From assembly GCA_965217615.1 (NCBI GenBank), contig CBDCIT010000018.1:62001-126000 (forward strand): a stretch of DNA of 64,000 bases. The letters are read 5' to 3'. Numbering within the stretch: the first letter of the stretch is position 1; each line of letters begins with the position of its first letter. Below the pieces are notes generated by a model. It saw only the letters and a program-made list of their open reading frames with translations, had not been told where the DNA came from and did no database searches. This document shows, piece by piece, positions 62,213-64,000 of the stretch. A program made the position numbers and the translations under genes. The stretch comes from CAVOAK01 sp965217615. GTDB taxonomy: Bacteria > Pseudomonadota > Alphaproteobacteria > UBA8366 > CAVOAK01.

Positions 62213-63876
62213 GCGCCGTCGCCCACAATCAGACGGTCGGCCGCCGCGCGCGCTTCCGCGGTAATCTGCGCACCTGAGAGCATGCGGGCAACTTCTTCGC
62301 GGCGGTCCTTGTCACCAAGCCGATCTACGCCGGTGATCGCCGCGTCGCCCAAAGCCGTTTTTTCCACGCGTAGATGATCGGTGCCGCGCGCGGCCACCTG
62401 TGGCGAATGCGTGACAACCAAGACCTGCGTCCGTTCAGCAAGGCGTGCAAGTCGTTCGCCGACCGCGTTTGCCGTTGCACCGCCAATTGCGCTGTCCACT
62501 TCGTCGAAGATAAGCGTTGGTACTTGCTCGACTTCGATGAGAGTTAGCTTGAGTGCCAACATCAACCGCGATAACTCGCCGCCTGATGCGATCTTGGAGA
62601 GCGGACCGGCCGGTATACTTGGATTTGTCGCCACCAGGAATTCGACGCGATCGATCCCCTTGTCGTTCCAGCGCTGTTCCTCCATCTGGCTCGTCGACGC
62701 CGAAAGATGGGTTTTCTCGAGCTTGAGCGCGGGAAATTCGCTCGTCACGGCTTTCTCGAAACGTGCCGCTGCAGTTGCCCGCTGTTTGCTTAGGGTGCCT
62801 GCCTTATCCACATAGTCGGTTCGTGCCGTCCGCGCGGTTTCTTCGAGCCTTGCCAATGTGCCCGACTGAGTCTCGATCAAAGCAAGACGCTGGCGGAGGC
62901 TTTCGGTCAAGGCCGCCAGCTCTTCCGTTTCGACGCTGTGTTTACGAGCCGCATCGTGCAGTGCGTGCAAGCGATCCTCTACCTCATCCAAACGAGTGCC
63001 ACCATGTTCGATCGTGTCTGCCGCCGCGCGTAATTCGCGCAACGCGTCCTCGATATTTGCGACCGCACCGTCCAACCCGGCGATGGTGCTATCCAGTTGT
63101 CCGCCCGACTTGTCGGCGACACGGCTGAGCACACGCCGGGCCGCCGAAAGCGAGTCCTCCGCACCGCCAGCACCGGCGAGCTTCGCCAGCGCGTCGTTTA
63201 CAGCCTCAACGAGCTGTTCGGCGTGCATAAGGACCATGCGTGTATTTGCAAGTCGCGCCTCCTCGCCGGCTTGTGGCGCAAGCTGAACAAGCTCGCTGAC
63301 GGCATGTTGGAGAAACTCCTCGTCGGCCTGCGCCTGCTCTGCCTGTTCCGTCGCACTTAAAAGCGCCGCCTCGGCCGTGCGCCATGCATGGAATGCCGCC
63401 GCGACGGCATTTCTGGCGCTGCCACATCCGCCATAAGCGTCGAGTAGATCGCAGTGAGTTCCGATGTCGGAAAGGCGGTGTTGCTCGAACTGACCCTGCA
63501 TTTCCACCAGGTGGTCGCCAATGCGGCGCAACAATCCCACGCTTGCAGGCTGGTCGTTGACGAATGCACGGCTACGTCCATCTGAATTCACGATGCGACG
63601 CAGCAGAAGAGACGAGTCCGCCTCGAGTTCGTGCTCGGCAAGCACGGTCTTCAATTGGCTGTCTACCGGTTCGAATTCGGCTGTTACGACGGCGCGGTCT
63701 GCGCCGTGGCGCACCAGCGCACTGTCGCCGCGTCCGCCCAGAGCCAGGCCCAAAGCGTCGAGCAGAATCGATTTACCGGCGCCGGTCTCACCGGTCAGGA
63801 CGCACAGACCGCCGGAAAATGTGAGATCCAACTGCTCGATAAGAACAACGTCGCGGATCGACAGAGCCGTCAGCAT
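62209..63876 (-). CDS. recN: DNA repair protein RecN
   Basis: I start at ATG 63876 (MLTALSIRDVVLIEQLDLTF), giving 555 residues. This SMC-like ATPase acts in double-strand break repair. Walker A is LTGETGAGKSILLDALGLAL, the coiled-coil middle follows, and the C-terminal head has ASGGELSRLMLALKL and LIFDEVDSAIGGATANAVGE. It is directly upstream of ligA with an ATGA overlap and 7 bases downstream of bamD, the usual alphaproteobacterial order. Confidence 0.95.
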   Translation of the reverse strand: MLTALSIRDVVLIEQLDLTFSGGLCVLTGETGAGKSILLDALGLALGGRGDSALVRHGADRAVVTAEFEPVDSQLKTVLAEHELEADSSLLLRRIVNSDGRSRAFVNDQPASVGLLRRIGDHLVEMQGQFEQHRLSDIGTHCDLLDAYGGCGSARNAVAAAFHAWRTAEAALLSATEQAEQAQADEEFLQHAVSELVQLAPQAGEEARLANTRMVLMHAEQLVEAVNDALAKLAGAGGAEDSLSAARRVLSRVADKSGGQLDSTIAGLDGAVANIEDALRELRAAADTIEHGGTRLDEVEDRLHALHDAARKHSVETEELAALTESLRQRLALIETQSGTLARLEETARTARTDYVDKAGTLSKQRATAAARFEKAVTSEFPALKLEKTHLSASTSQMEEQRWNDKGIDRVEFLVATNPSIPAGPLSKIASGGELSRLMLALKLTLIEVEQVPTLIFDEVDSAIGGATANAVGERLARLAERTQVLVVTHSPQVAARGTDHLRVEKTALGDAAITGVDRLGDKDRREEVARMLSGAQITAEARAAADRLIVGDGA

Positions 63877-63883
63877 CGCGTCA

Positions 63884-64000
63884 TTAGAAAACCCAGTTCC
63901 AGGCACGGCTGAGCCACGAACCCTTCTTGACGTCGGGCTGCAATTCGCGTCCTTCAAGCAGTGCGTAACTGTCCTTGTACCAGTCGCTGCCCGGATAGTT
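63884..64000 (-). CDS. bamD: BamD, C-terminal end (partial)
   Basis: The last 38 codons of a gene that continues outside the window read NYPGSDWYKDSYALLEGREL and then a short tail ending SRAWNWVF before TAA at 63884-63886. This matches the C terminus of alphaproteobacterial BamD (ComL), the outer-membrane assembly lipoprotein, which commonly precedes recN. The partial length limits certainty. Confidence 0.75.
   Translation of the reverse strand, partial: NYPGSDWYKDSYALLEGRELQPDVKKGSWLSRAWNWVF

Noticed and set aside
1..64000. CRISPR array, tRNA or rRNA genes, prophage or plasmid origin
   Set aside because: No regularly spaced direct repeats, clover-leaf or rRNA-like sequence, phage structural gene or iteron cluster was seen.

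Overview
The window looks like part of an alphaproteobacterial chromosome, probably a Rhodospirillales-like lineage. The evidence is the bamD-recN-ligA run, the uvrD-prmA-DUF1127-pepP neighbourhood, the MlaA/MlaC pair, an ArsR-methyltransferase fusion and the fairly high GC. The lineage is an inference; no rRNA or tRNA gene is visible.

Two halves differ sharply. From about 0.1 to 41.2 kb the DNA is accessory, rich in insertion sequences and full of broken genes. It carries two IS256-family copies (283-1676 and 35531-36927, opposite orientation, each with its own 8-bp target duplication), two copies of an IS1182-like element (3046-4492 and 39741-41190, same orientation) and one IS30-family element (18092-19563). 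Between them lie a WD40 lipoprotein gene split by an IS, NTF2-like genes, an SDR, an aldo/keto reductase, a divergent TetR/GST pair, a surface-sugar cluster (10.6-25.2 kb), a hemerythrin, an Fbp-type iron ABC operon, a CaiB/enoyl-CoA pair and several pseudogenes (DUF417, VOC, DUF3105-like, AsmA-like). From 41.2 to 64 kb the DNA is orderly and largely intact: tandem aldo/keto reductases, msrA, a GST, a dipeptidase, ettA, mlaA-mlaC, an ArsR-methyltransferase, an inactive-looking S1C protease, uvrD, prmA, pepP, ligA, recN and the end of bamD.

The sugar cluster is the most interesting system. A minus-strand run of nine genes (25169 down to 13952), most joined by ATGA or TGATG stop/start overlaps, encodes a TPP-dependent E1 alpha/beta pair, a DegT-fold enzyme with His instead of the PLP lysine (as in the ColD/E1 3-dehydratases), an NAD epimerase, a radical SAM enzyme, HddC- and HddA-like heptose enzymes, a glycosyltransferase and a sugar O-methyltransferase-like protein. 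A convergent group adds a second radical SAM enzyme and a second glycosyltransferase. I infer a pathway to a 3-deoxy, two-carbon-branched (GDP-heptose-derived?) surface sugar. The IS30 insertion removes the end of one radical SAM gene, hddA carries an in-frame TAA and hddC a frameshift, so the pathway is probably dead or dying in this strain. Many lesions are one-base changes in short homopolymers, so read error should be excluded, but clean IS insertions and nonsense codons argue for real decay.
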